Source of the DNA: Alcanivorax sp.
Lineage (GTDB): Bacteria > Pseudomonadota > Gammaproteobacteria > Pseudomonadales > Alcanivoracaceae
Assembly: GCF_002726155.1 (NCBI RefSeq)
Contig: NZ_PBSH01000005.1
Location: 85,212-149,211 of the forward strand
Length of the DNA: 64,000 bases
Reading direction: 5' to 3'
Part shown: positions 55,319-63,933 of the stretch, one piece after another
Numbering within the stretch: position 1 is the stretch's first letter
How the letters are laid out: each line of letters starts with the position of its first letter
Made by a program: the position numbers and the translations under genes
Notes under the pieces: generated by a model
Told to the model about the DNA's origin: nothing
The model's input: only the letters and a program-made list of their open reading frames with translations
Databases searched by the model: none

Positions 55319-57235
55319 ATGCGCCGACCATTAACGCTGAAAGACCATCACCACGAGCAGCGCATTTTCAGCGTGCGTCTCGTCGTGGGCGTTATTCTGG
55401 TGCTACTACTCACCAGCGTACTGGTCGGTCGCATGATCTGGCTGCAAGTCATCGAGCACAACCGCTACACGACCCTCAGTGACAACAACCGGGTGCAAAC
55501 CCAGGCGGTCGCCCCACCCCGTGGGCTGATTACCGACCGCCACGGCGAAATCCTTGCAGATAACCGCCCTGACTTTTCCCTGGAAGTGATCATTGAACAG
55601 GCTGGCGATCTCGACCAGCTGCTGCTGGAACTGGGCAAACTGATCGAACTGGATGAAGGAGACCGAGAGCGTTTTGAAAAACGCCGTCGCACCGCTCGTC
55701 GTCCCTGGGAGCCGGTCCCCCTGCGCGGCCGGCTCACGGAAGAGGAAATCGCTCGCCTGGTAGTCAACCAGCATCGGCTGGCCGGGATCCGCATTTCCGC
55801 CGACCCGATTCGCCACTATCCCCACGGCATTCTGTTTTCCCACGTGCTGGGTTACGTCAACCGGATCAATGTGCAGGATCTGGACGCCATGACCCTGGAT
55901 CAACAGCGCAACTACGCGGGCACGCATTTCTACGGACGCAGCGGCATCGAGCGTTTTTATGAAGACACCCTGCACGGTGAAGTCGGCTATCGGCAGGTGG
56001 AAACCAATGCCCGCGGACGGATTCTGCGCGTGCTGGAAGAACAGGCTCCCGTGCCAGGCCAACCACTGCGCCTGCGCCTGTCCATGCGGGTGCAGCAGGC
56101 CGCTTACGATGCCCTCGGCGAGCGCCGCGGCGCCGTCGTGGCCATTGATCCCCGTGATGGCAGCGTGCTGGCGTTCGTCAGCCGCCCGGGTTTCAACCCC
56201 AACCTGTTCGTCACCGGGATTTCCTACAAAGATTACTCCGCCTACCGCAACGATCACGACAATCCGTTGTTCAACCGGGCCTTGCAGGGCCGCTATCCGC
56301 CGGGCTCCACCATCAAGCCCATGTACGGGCTCGCCGGGCTGGATGCTGGAGTCACCAACTGGGAACGCACCATTTTCGACCCCGGCTACTATCAACTGGA
56401 AAACGATCCACACCGCTACCGGGACTGGAAGCGCTGGGGCCATGGCCGAGTCGATTTACGCGACGCCGTGGTGCAATCCTGCGACACCTACTTCTACGAC
56501 ATGGGCTTTAAACTGGGCATTGAGCGCATGCACCGCTACATGAACCAGTTTTCCCTGGGCCAACCCACCGGTATCGATTTGTACAACGAATCCAGTGGCA
56601 TCATGCCGTCCAAGCAATGGAAAAAGGCCGCCCGCGGTCGCCCCTGGTTCCATGGCGACACCATCAACGCCAGCATCGGCCAGGGATTTGTCCTTGCCAC
56701 ACCGCTGCAACTGGCCAACGCTACAGCCATCATGGCCAGCCACGGTAAACAGATCATTCCTACCCTGGCAGGCGAACGCCAGCCGGTGGAGCGAACCGAC
56801 ATCGTTCTGAATGATCAGGACAATTGGGAAAAAATGACCGAAGCCATGGTCGGTGTCACCGAGCTCGGCGGTACCGCACGGGCCATGGCCTCAGGGGCAA
56901 AATACGAGATTGCTGCAAAATCCGGCACCGCCCAGGTTTTTTCGGTGGGCCAGGACGAAACCTATAACGAGGACGAGCTGGCAGAACGCCTGCTGGACCA
57001 CGCCCTGCTGGTCTCCTTTGCGCCCGCGGAAAAACCGGCCATTGCCGTGGCCGTGCTGGTAGAAAACGGCCGCCATGGCGGTTCTACCGCCGGGCCCGTA
57101 GCCCGCCAGGTCATGGACGCCTGGCTGCTAGATCAACAGGGCGAGCTGAATGTACCGCCGGTTTTCGCCAACACACCAGTCACCCCACCGTCCAATGCTC
57201 CCGCCGACGGTGCGGATAACGAGGACCGCCCATGA
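55319..57235 (+). CDS. mrdA: Penicillin-binding protein 2 (peptidoglycan transpeptidase)
   Basis: A single N-terminal membrane helix (LVVGVILVLLLTSVLVGRMIW) precedes the pedestal and transpeptidase domains. The active-site motifs are S-T-I-K in PPGSTIKPMYG (about 327-337), SxD in VQSCDTYFYDMG and KSG in IAAKSGTAQV. It crosslinks peptidoglycan in the elongasome with RodA, whose gene overlaps its end by 4 bases (ATGA). Length 638 aa is typical, with a short acidic tail. Confidence 0.96.
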   Translation: MRRPLTLKDHHHEQRIFSVRLVVGVILVLLLTSVLVGRMIWLQVIEHNRYTTLSDNNRVQTQAVAPPRGLITDRHGEILADNRPDFSLEVIIEQAGDLDQLLLELGKLIELDEGDRERFEKRRRTARRPWEPVPLRGRLTEEEIARLVVNQHRLAGIRISADPIRHYPHGILFSHVLGYVNRINVQDLDAMTLDQQRNYAGTHFYGRSGIERFYEDTLHGEVGYRQVETNARGRILRVLEEQAPVPGQPLRLRLSMRVQQAAYDALGERRGAVVAIDPRDGSVLAFVSRPGFNPNLFVTGISYKDYSAYRNDHDNPLFNRALQGRYPPGSTIKPMYGLAGLDAGVTNWERTIFDPGYYQLENDPHRYRDWKRWGHGRVDLRDAVVQSCDTYFYDMGFKLGIERMHRYMNQFSLGQPTGIDLYNESSGIMPSKQWKKAARGRPWFHGDTINASIGQGFVLATPLQLANATAIMASHGKQIIPTLAGERQPVERTDIVLNDQDNWEKMTEAMVGVTELGGTARAMASGAKYEIAAKSGTAQVFSVGQDETYNEDELAERLLDHALLVSFAPAEKPAIAVAVLVENGRHGGSTAGPVARQVMDAWLLDQQGELNVPPVFANTPVTPPSNAPADGADNEDRP

Positions 57236-58377
57236 GCCAGCGCGAATTTATCCGCCAGATGCCTGGCCAGACCGGCGCCTCGCTATCCCCCGGGCTGGCG
57301 TTACGTTTGCACCTGGACCCACCGCTACTGGTGGGCCTGTTGCTGCTTATGTTCGGCGGTCTCAGCGTTCTTTACAGCGCCGGCGGCGAAAGCATGGATC
57401 TGGTGGTGCGCCAGTGCATCCGTTTTGGTGCCGGCCTTACCGTGCTATTTCTATTGGCTCAGATTCCACCCCGCAGTTATCGTTTCTGGGCACCGGTGAT
57501 TTATTCCATCGGCTTGGTATTGCTGGTGTTGGTGCTGGTCATCGGTACAGAAGCGAAAGGGGCGCAACGCTGGCTGTCCATCCCCGGGGCAGGACGCTTT
57601 CAACCGGCAGAGGTGATGAAACTGGCGGTACCCGCCATGGTGGCCTGGTATTTCAGCGAACGCACCCTGCCGCCCAAGCTCACGGATGTAATCGCCGCCC
57701 TGCTATTGCTCGGGGTGCCTGCCATGCTGATCGGCTTGCAGCCAGACCTGGGCACCGCCATTCTCATCGCGGCCAGCGGGCTGGTAGTACTGTTCATGGC
57801 CGGGCTCTCCTGGCGGCTGATCGCCGTGGCGGTCATCATTGTGGTTACCGCCGCACCGTTGATGTATTTCTTCGTGATGCACGATTACCAGCGCAACCGG
57901 GTCGACACCTTCCTCAATCCAGAAGCCGATCCCCGTGGCACCGGCTGGAACATCATCCAGTCGAAAACCGCCATCGGCTCCGGCGGTGTCAACGGCAAGG
58001 GCTGGCTCGACGGCACCCAGTCGCGGCTGGATTTCCTGCCGGAATCGTCCACCGATTTCATTCTCGCGGTACTCAGTGAGGAATTCGGCCTGGTGGGTGT
58101 CGTCATTTTATTGATGATGTACTTGGTGATCGTCGGCCGCGGCTTCTTTATCAGCTGGCAGGCCCAGGACACCTTCGCCCGACTCCTTGCCGCCAGCCTG
58201 GTGATGACATTTTTTATTTATGTTTTCGTGAACATTGGGATGGTGTCAGGACTCTTACCTGTCGTAGGGGTGCCTTTGCCCTTGATCAGCTATGGCGGCA
58301 CGTCGGTCGTAACACTGCTGGCCAGTTTCGGCATGTTGATGTCGATTCACACCCATCGACGGCTGATGAGTTACTGA
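57232..58377 (+). CDS. rodA: RodA (SEDS peptidoglycan glycosyltransferase)
   Basis: Ten or so membrane helices carry the SEDS hallmarks: AKGAQRWLSIPGAGRFQPAEVMKLAVPA, GTQSRLDFLPESSTDFILAVLSEEFGL and PVVGVPLPLISYGGTSVV. RodA polymerises glycan strands from lipid II for rod shape together with PBP2. The first 35 residues form a hydrophilic cytoplasmic leader. Translational coupling with mrdA is by ATGA. Confidence 0.96.
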   Translation: MSQREFIRQMPGQTGASLSPGLALRLHLDPPLLVGLLLLMFGGLSVLYSAGGESMDLVVRQCIRFGAGLTVLFLLAQIPPRSYRFWAPVIYSIGLVLLVLVLVIGTEAKGAQRWLSIPGAGRFQPAEVMKLAVPAMVAWYFSERTLPPKLTDVIAALLLLGVPAMLIGLQPDLGTAILIAASGLVVLFMAGLSWRLIAVAVIIVVTAAPLMYFFVMHDYQRNRVDTFLNPEADPRGTGWNIIQSKTAIGSGGVNGKGWLDGTQSRLDFLPESSTDFILAVLSEEFGLVGVVILLMMYLVIVGRGFFISWQAQDTFARLLAASLVMTFFIYVFVNIGMVSGLLPVVGVPLPLISYGGTSVVTLLASFGMLMSIHTHRRLMSY

Positions 58378-58431
58378 ACGCGTGGCGAGAAAACCCGTTG
58401 TTGCGGGCACCTCACCGCAACAACGCGGTCC

Positions 58432-59547
58432 ATGGAAATAATGAAAACAGGAGATACCCCTTTGCGTCGTTTCTATCCGTGCATTCCCGGCATTGTTTGC
58501 TCCGGCACTTTTTACTCAACCCTTGTGGCCGCTGCTCTGACCTTCACCGCCCTGCCGGCCCAGGCCGAACACACCTGCCCGGAAAACAACGATTACCTGC
58601 AACGTAAACCGGCCCAGACCCTGATTCGCGAACTGGTTGCGCAAGGGCAAGATGAGACGCGAGTGCGAGAAGTGCTAGGCAGCGCAGAATGTCAGCCCAA
58701 GATTCTCGAATCCATTGCCCGTCCGGCGGAGCACACCCATACCTGGGCCACCTATCAGAAAATTTTCCTGCAGGAGAGCCGGGTGCAGAAAGGCGTGGAA
58801 TTTGCCCATACCCACGCCGACACCCTGACCCGTGCAGAACAGGCCTACGGCATCCCCCGGGAAATCATTCTCGCCATCATTGGTGTGGAAACCCGCTACG
58901 GGGATTACATGGGCACCTACCGAGCGGTTGATGCCCTGACCACCCTGGGCTACGACTACCCGCCCCGGGGCAGCTTCTTCCGCAAGCAGCTCAAAGCCTT
59001 GTTCGAACTGGAACATAACGCCCACATCGATGCCAAAACCATCACCGGCTCCTACGCCGGCGCCATGGGCTACGGCCAGTTCATCCCTACCAGCTATCAA
59101 GCTTACGCGGTGGATTTCGACAACGACGGCGTGACCGATCTGGTCAACAACCCGGTGGATGCCATCGGATCCGTGGCCAACTATTTCAGCGAGCACAACT
59201 GGAAACCCGGGTTGCCCGTAGCCGCCAGAGCACACCTGGATGGCAACGGTTACGTGCCGCTGGCCAAAAAAGGGTACAAGCCATCCTTTACCCTGTCACA
59301 GGCCAACAACGCCGGGGTCTCCGCGCTCAGCTGCAACGATGATCGACTGGTCAGTGAATACTGCTTTGATCTGCCCGCCAGCACCCGGGTTGCCCTGCTT
59401 GACCTGGAAGGCACCGACGGCGCGGAATTCTGGCTGGCCACCGACAACTTTTATGTGATTACCCGCTACAACCACAGTCGCCTGTACGCCATGGCCGTGT
59501 TACAACTATCACGACAACTGGCTACCGCCCTGGAGGATAATCAATGA
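58432..59547 (+). CDS. mltB: Lytic murein transglycosylase B (MltB)
   Basis: A signal peptide (LVAAALTFTALPAQAEHTC region) is followed by the GH103 domain: SRVQKGVEFAHTHADTL, then IILAIIGVETRYGDYMG with the catalytic Glu, YDYPPRGSFFRKQLKAL and SYAGAMGYGQFIPTSYQAYAVDFDNDG. It cleaves glycan strands to 1,6-anhydro products. The nominal ATG is 58432, but GGAG at 58450-58453 lies 8 bases before an in-frame TTG at 58462, which may be the real start. The stop overlaps the rlpA start (ATGA). Confidence 0.92.
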   Translation: MEIMKTGDTPLRRFYPCIPGIVCSGTFYSTLVAAALTFTALPAQAEHTCPENNDYLQRKPAQTLIRELVAQGQDETRVREVLGSAECQPKILESIARPAEHTHTWATYQKIFLQESRVQKGVEFAHTHADTLTRAEQAYGIPREIILAIIGVETRYGDYMGTYRAVDALTTLGYDYPPRGSFFRKQLKALFELEHNAHIDAKTITGSYAGAMGYGQFIPTSYQAYAVDFDNDGVTDLVNNPVDAIGSVANYFSEHNWKPGLPVAARAHLDGNGYVPLAKKGYKPSFTLSQANNAGVSALSCNDDRLVSEYCFDLPASTRVALLDLEGTDGAEFWLATDNFYVITRYNHSRLYAMAVLQLSRQLATALEDNQ

Positions 59548-60473
59548 AACGTCTGGCTTGTGCCGTGATTACCTCAGCCTTCCTCGGCGCTTGTGCCACG
59601 GCACCCGGGCCCGCTGGCGACAGCGACACCCCTGCTGCCAATAATGGCGCACCGGGCTCGGATCGCTACAGTATCCACCAGGACACCGCGCCAGAAGAGC
59701 GTCGGGATATCTCCCGGCTGCCGGAGCCGGTACCCAAAAAAGAACCCCGCAGCCGCTACGGTAATCCGGAGTCCTACAGCGTGTGGGGCAAGACCTATCA
59801 GGTATTGCCCCAGGCGGACGGCTACGTGGCCGAAGGCAAGGCCTCCTGGTATGGCCAGAAATTCCATGGCCACCGCACCTCCAGTGGCGAGTCGTTCGAT
59901 ATGTACCAGTTCACCGCCGCCCACCGCAGCCTGCCCTTGCCCACCTATGCCCGGGTCACCAACCTGGATAACGGCAAAAGCCTGGTGGTGCGCGTCAACG
60001 ATCGCGGCCCCTTCCACGAAGATCGCATCATTGATCTGTCCTGGGCCGCCGCTGTGCGCCTGGGCATCGAGCAGGCTGGCACCGGGCGGGTGCGGGTCGA
60101 AGCGATCAGTAGTCAGCAACAGCCAGACGGCCCCAGCAGCACCGTGCCAACCGCCGTGCGCGCCGCTGTGGACAGCCCTCCCCCTGCAGACACGAACAGC
60201 AACACCAGCACCCAAACAGACACTGCCGACAATAACGAGGCCAGCAAAGGCGGCAACCTGTTCCTGCAGGCCGGCGCTTTTTCGGACCAAACCAGCGCAC
60301 AACGACTGCAGCAGGAGCTGATCAACCAACTGGGCGTAGACACCCGAATACAGCACTCGGGTGACCTTTTCCGGGTCTGGATCGGCCCCTACGAGAGTAA
60401 CCAGCAGCGCCAGCAAGTACGCGAGACGGTGGCCAATGCCGGTTTTGACCGGCCCATGCCCGTCAGCCCCTGA
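59544..60473 (+). CDS. rlpA: RlpA-family lipoprotein with DPBB and SPOR domains
   Basis: A lipoprotein signal with lipobox LGAC (Cys17) precedes a Pro/Ser-rich linker. The double-psi beta-barrel domain carries GKASWYGQKFHGHRTSSGESFDMYQFTAAHRSLPLPTYARVTNLDNGKSLVVRVNDRGPF, with the catalytic His/Asp region of RlpA. After a Thr/Asn-rich linker the SPOR domain (FLQAGAFSDQTSAQRLQQELI to RVWIGPYESNQQRQQVRETV) targets denuded glycan at the septum. It is a lytic transglycosylase in Pseudomonas. It is coupled to mltB. Confidence 0.94.
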   Translation: MKRLACAVITSAFLGACATAPGPAGDSDTPAANNGAPGSDRYSIHQDTAPEERRDISRLPEPVPKKEPRSRYGNPESYSVWGKTYQVLPQADGYVAEGKASWYGQKFHGHRTSSGESFDMYQFTAAHRSLPLPTYARVTNLDNGKSLVVRVNDRGPFHEDRIIDLSWAAAVRLGIEQAGTGRVRVEAISSQQQPDGPSSTVPTAVRAAVDSPPPADTNSNTSTQTDTADNNEASKGGNLFLQAGAFSDQTSAQRLQQELINQLGVDTRIQHSGDLFRVWIGPYESNQQRQQVRETVANAGFDRPMPVSP

Positions 60474-60500
60474 AAACGCCCATATCAGCCGTTTCTCCGG

Positions 60501-60529
60501 TTAACAGACCTTCGCCAGTCCTCTAGAAT
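60501..60529 (+). promoter_or_regulatory. Sigma-70 promoter for dacA
   Basis: TTAACA (60501-60506, 5/6) and TAGAAT (60524-60529, 5/6) are exactly 17 bases apart. A transcript would start near 60536 and leave a leader of about 160 bases before dacA, so dacA can be expressed apart from rlpA. Confidence 0.7.
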
Positions 60530-60696
60530 GCAGCCATCAAGTAATGGCACAACGCATCTTTATGGTCTTTATGGAATTTTTTGCCTTTTTCGTGTCCAAC
60601 TACCCCTTCGGGCTCTTTCCCGGGCGGCGCCACGACACGACCGGCGCATTACTGATTCCCTGAACCATCCAAGGACAACCAACAGGCAGGATACCC

Positions 60697-61857
60697 ATGC
60701 GTCCCCAGTCTTTCCGCTTTACCGTTTTTGCTCTCTGTGCCTTGCTCGGCACCGCCCTTTCCCTGCAAGCCCAGGCACAAATGGTCCCCCGTGCGCCGCA
60801 GATCGAAGCCAAGGGGTACCTGCTGATGGATGCCGCCAGCGGCCAGATCATCGTCGAACACAATGCGGAACAGCGTCTGCCCCCGGCCAGCCTGACCAAA
60901 ATGATGACCGCCTACATCGCGGAAGAAGAACTGCAGAAAGGCAACATTTCCGAAAAGGATATGGCACCAATCAGCGTTCAAGCCTGGCAGATGGGCGGCT
61001 CACGCATGTTTGTCCGTGAAGGCACCCGGGTCTCGGTGGGCGACCTGCTCCGCGGCATCATCATCCAGTCCGGTAACGATGCCAGTGTGGCCATGGCCGA
61101 GTACATTGCCGGCTCTGAAGATGCCTTCGCCGACCTGATGAACCAGCACGCCAATCGCCTGGGCATGGACAGCAGCCACTTCATGAATGCCACCGGCTGG
61201 CCGGCCGAAAACCATTTCACCACCGCCAAGGACATGGCGATCCTGGCCCGGGCCATCGTGCGTGACTTCCCTGATCACTACGACTTGTACGCCAAGAAGG
61301 AATTCACCTATAACGGCATCACCCAGCAGAACCGCAACCTGCTGCTGTGGCGCGACCCGACCGTAGACGGCCTGAAAACCGGCCACACCGATGAAGCCGG
61401 TTACTGTCTGGTATCCTCCGCCAAGAAAGACAACATGCGGCTTATCGCCGTGGTCATGGGCACCGCCTCGGAAAGCGCCCGCGCCCGTGAATCCCAGAAA
61501 CTGCTGACCTACGGCTTCCGTTTCTTCGAAACCTACAAGGCATACAGCGCCGGTGACGTGCTCGACACCGTGGATGTGTGGATGGGCAAACAGGACCAGC
61601 TTCGTTTGGGCCTGGCGGAAGACCTGGTACTGACCATACCCCGCGAAAGCCATGAAAACCTGAAAGCGGAAATCAGTGTCACCCCGCAACTGGAAGCCCC
61701 TATTCTGGAAGGCCAGCAGTACGGCACCCTGACCGTGCGCATGGACAACGATGTCCTGGTCAAGAAATCGCTGGTCGCACTGGAGCCCGTCGAGGAAGCC
61801 GGCCTTTTCACCAAACTCTGGCACCACCTGCTGCTGTTCTTCAAAGGCTTGTTCTGA
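60697..61857 (+). CDS. dacA: D-alanyl-D-alanine carboxypeptidase DacA (PBP5/6)
   Basis: A signal peptide ends near LSLQAQAQ. Penicillin-binding motifs are S65-LTK in PPASLTKMMTAY, SGN in IQSGNDASVAMAEY and K227-TG in DGLKTGHTDEAGYC. A C-terminal beta domain and amphipathic helix (LFTKLWHHLLLFFKGLF) anchor it to the outer face of the inner membrane. It trims pentapeptides. CAGGA precedes the ATG by 7-8 bases. Upstream lies its own promoter. Confidence 0.96.
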   Translation: MRPQSFRFTVFALCALLGTALSLQAQAQMVPRAPQIEAKGYLLMDAASGQIIVEHNAEQRLPPASLTKMMTAYIAEEELQKGNISEKDMAPISVQAWQMGGSRMFVREGTRVSVGDLLRGIIIQSGNDASVAMAEYIAGSEDAFADLMNQHANRLGMDSSHFMNATGWPAENHFTTAKDMAILARAIVRDFPDHYDLYAKKEFTYNGITQQNRNLLLWRDPTVDGLKTGHTDEAGYCLVSSAKKDNMRLIAVVMGTASESARARESQKLLTYGFRFFETYKAYSAGDVLDTVDVWMGKQDQLRLGLAEDLVLTIPRESHENLKAEISVTPQLEAPILEGQQYGTLTVRMDNDVLVKKSLVALEPVEEAGLFTKLWHHLLLFFKGLF

Positions 61858-62005
61858 TCACAGGACGCTTGACCCCAGTAGTCTGACGGCAGAGAAAACC
61901 GTCGCAGCCTGAATGGTACATACCACCCGCGCTGCGCCGGTTTTGCATCTGGGCCTGGCAGGTGCGCTAAACTGGTGCCGTCACTGTTACGTCGAGCCCT
62001 CTCAC

Positions 62006-62890
62006 ATGCCTCAGGTTTATCTCAACGGCCGTTTCATGGCCCCCGAAGCCGCACAGATCTCCCCAATGGATCGGGGCTTCCTGTTTGCGGACGGAATTTA
62101 CGAGGTCATTCCTGCCTATAACGGCGTGTTGTTTCGTTTCGAGGAGCACTTGGCTCGCCTGGAACGCTCATTGGCCGAGGTGGACATTCACAACCCCCAT
62201 AGCCGCGAACACTGGCAGACCTTGTGTGATGAGCTATTGCAGCATAATGGCGGCGGCAATCTCTCGGTGTACCTGCAAATCACCCGCGGCGCCGCCGAAA
62301 AACGCGACCATGCATTTCCCTCCCCCGCCGTGACGCCCACCGTCTTCATGATGACCAGTCCAATCGCAGTCCCTGCCGCCGACAGTCCGGATACCGCCGT
62401 CGGCGCCAAAGCCATCACGCTGGACGATATTCGCTGGGCCCGGTGCGACATCAAATCCGTTTCCCTGTTGGCCAACAGCCTGCTCCGCCAACAGGCCGTG
62501 GCCGCCGGCGCGGCCGAAGCCATTCTGCTGCGTGACGGCTTTGTCACCGAAGGCTCGGCCAGCAATGTCTTTGTGGTCAAAGACGGCAGCATTGCCACAC
62601 CGCCGAAAAGCCACGCCATTCTCGGCGGCATCACCCGGGACCTGGTGGTAGAGCTATGCCAGCAACACGGACTCGCACTGCAAGAAAGGGAAATTACCGA
62701 GATACAGCTGCGTCAGGCGGATGAAATCTGGATCACCAGCTCCACCAGGGAAGTGGTACCCGTGACCCACCTTAACAACGCTATAATAGGCAACGGCCAG
62801 CCAGGACCTCAGTGGAAAATGCTGGCCCGGCACTATGTTCAGCACAAACGCCGACTTTGCGGCCTTGATACCCCCGAAACACGAGACTGA
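62006..62890 (+). CDS. dat: D-amino acid aminotransferase (class IV, PLP)
   Basis: The fold-type IV enzyme has PQVYLNGRFMAPEAAQISPMDRGFLFADGIYEVI at the start, the PLP lysine near 149 in RCDIKSVSLLANSLLRQQA, and GFVTEGSASNVFVV. It should interconvert D-alanine and D-glutamate, feeding cell wall synthesis, in line with the neighbouring dacA. The ATG at 62006 fits the family start; the frame extends to 61913 without similarity. Related branched-chain aminotransferases are excluded by the short length and the FLFADGIYE pattern. Confidence 0.88.
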   Translation: MPQVYLNGRFMAPEAAQISPMDRGFLFADGIYEVIPAYNGVLFRFEEHLARLERSLAEVDIHNPHSREHWQTLCDELLQHNGGGNLSVYLQITRGAAEKRDHAFPSPAVTPTVFMMTSPIAVPAADSPDTAVGAKAITLDDIRWARCDIKSVSLLANSLLRQQAVAAGAAEAILLRDGFVTEGSASNVFVVKDGSIATPPKSHAILGGITRDLVVELCQQHGLALQEREITEIQLRQADEIWITSSTREVVPVTHLNNAIIGNGQPGPQWKMLARHYVQHKRRLCGLDTPETRD

Positions 62891-62906
62891 CAGGAGCAGC
62901 CCACCC

Positions 62907-63176
62907 ATGGCTATTCAGGAACACCTGTGGGAATTTCCCCATGACATGCAGTTAAAGGTCATGGGCGCCGTAGACGCCCCGCTCGAGGACGCCCTGATCG
63001 AGATTCTGACCGCACATCTGGATGATTTTGACGCTGACAAACACCTGAGCAGCAAGCCCAGCAGCAAGGGCACCTTCATCTCCTTTACCGCACAGGTCAC
63101 CATGCGCAACCGGGAGCAGGTGGAAGCCATCTACAAGGCGCTCAACGATTCGCCCCACGTGAAGATCACCCTGTAG
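62907..63176 (+). CDS. ybeD: YbeD-like DUF493 protein
   Basis: At 89 residues it matches the YbeD family: LWEFPHDMQLKVMGAVDAPLEDALIEIL, SSKPSSKGTFISFTAQVTMRNREQVEAIYKALND-x-x-HVKITL. It is a small ferredoxin-like ACT-type fold, and in E. coli lies next to lipB/lipA. GGAG lies 10-11 bases before the ATG. lipB does not follow within the 820 bases to the window end, where the other small ORF and repeats are found. Confidence 0.93.
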   Translation: MAIQEHLWEFPHDMQLKVMGAVDAPLEDALIEILTAHLDDFDADKHLSSKPSSKGTFISFTAQVTMRNREQVEAIYKALNDSPHVKITL

Positions 63177-63370
63177 CCACAGCGCCCAGGCGAATACCAA
63201 AATCACAAGCTACCAGTGCACAAAACCATTGTGCACTGTATCGCATATTGCCCTTACACTGCGTTACTCACCGTCACAGCCCGACACCGAAGCGCCACCA
63301 AGCCGCAATAGGTTTGGAACGAACGTCCCCGTAATGTTGACCGCATAACAACAACACGGGGATAACCACC

Positions 63371-63676
63371 ATGAAAACACTGTCACTGCTATGTCTGTGC
63401 AGCTGCCTGTTGGTACTCACCGCTGTTGAAGTACAAACCACCACCCCGAATCAAGTCAGCGCCCGCACGAACAGCGCCATGCCAGCTTCAAAAAACATTA
63501 TTCCTGCCATGCCTCGCAGCCCGGATATTCTGCAAAGCGTTCACGGTGCCCCCGTGCATTTCGACGCCTTCCAGACCATCAATCTCAACGATGATGACGG
63601 CATTGAGTTCGGCATCAGCGTCAAGGAACTGAATCTTCATCTTGTTAACCAGCGGACAGGGAATCGTCTCATTTAA
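63371..63676 (+). CDS. Hypothetical secreted small protein, 101 aa
   Basis: GGGGATAACCACC precedes the ATG. The first 20 residues (KTLSLLCLCSCLLVLTAVEV) are a signal peptide, possibly with a lipid cysteine at position 8-12. The remainder is hydrophilic, Asn/Ser/Asp-rich, with SVHGAPVHFDAFQTINLNDDDGIEFGISVKELNLHLVNQ. No family is recognised. It ends about 50 bases before a strong terminator and has a normal ribosome binding site, which supports it as real. Confidence 0.6.
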   Translation: MKTLSLLCLCSCLLVLTAVEVQTTTPNQVSARTNSAMPASKNIIPAMPRSPDILQSVHGAPVHFDAFQTINLNDDDGIEFGISVKELNLHLVNQRTGNRLI

Positions 63677-63728
63677 GTCAGGATACTTCTGGTTCTATTG
63701 TTGTTACCCCGTGAGGGGTCTGCCTTCA

Positions 63729-63753
63729 GCCCGGCTTTTTGCCGGGCTTTTTT
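63729..63753 (+). terminator. Intrinsic terminator after the small secreted gene
   Basis: GCCCGGC (63729-63735) pairs with GCCGGGC (63741-63747) across TTTTT and is followed by TTTTTT. It is a standard Rho-independent terminator. Confidence 0.9.
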
Positions 63754-63773
63754 ATGCCGCTCTGCGGCCGCAA

Positions 63774-63815
63774 CAGGCTTCACGCAGCAGGCAACACGCT
63801 ACAAGCGGCAACGCG
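63774..63815. repeat. Heptamer array, six units of CANGCNN
   Basis: Units CAGGCTT, CACGCAG, CAGGCAA, CACGCTA, CAAGCGG and CAACGCG run without gaps just after the terminator. Both the CACGC and CAAGC variants occur in one array, linking the two sequence types seen at other sites. Confidence 0.8.
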
Positions 63816-63856
63816 GGTTGGGCCGGTCACGGTGACCGATCTACCCGCGAAAGATC

Positions 63857-63884
63857 AGTTGAAAGTTCAAAGTGAAAAGTTGAA
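63857..63884. repeat. Heptamer array, four units of AGTTGAA type
   Basis: AGTTGAA, AGTTCAA, AGTGAAA and AGTTGAA follow one another. The unit sequence differs from its neighbour at 63774, but the 7-base period is the same. Confidence 0.75.
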
Positions 63885-63933
63885 AAGAGCAGAACCAAGG
63901 AACTATTTCGTCTTCCCCTATCCCATTTTTGCT

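Noticed and set aside
55406..56443. 345-codon minus-strand frame over mrdA
   Set aside because: Antisense to the PBP2 gene with all catalytic motifs; no ribosome binding site or homology.
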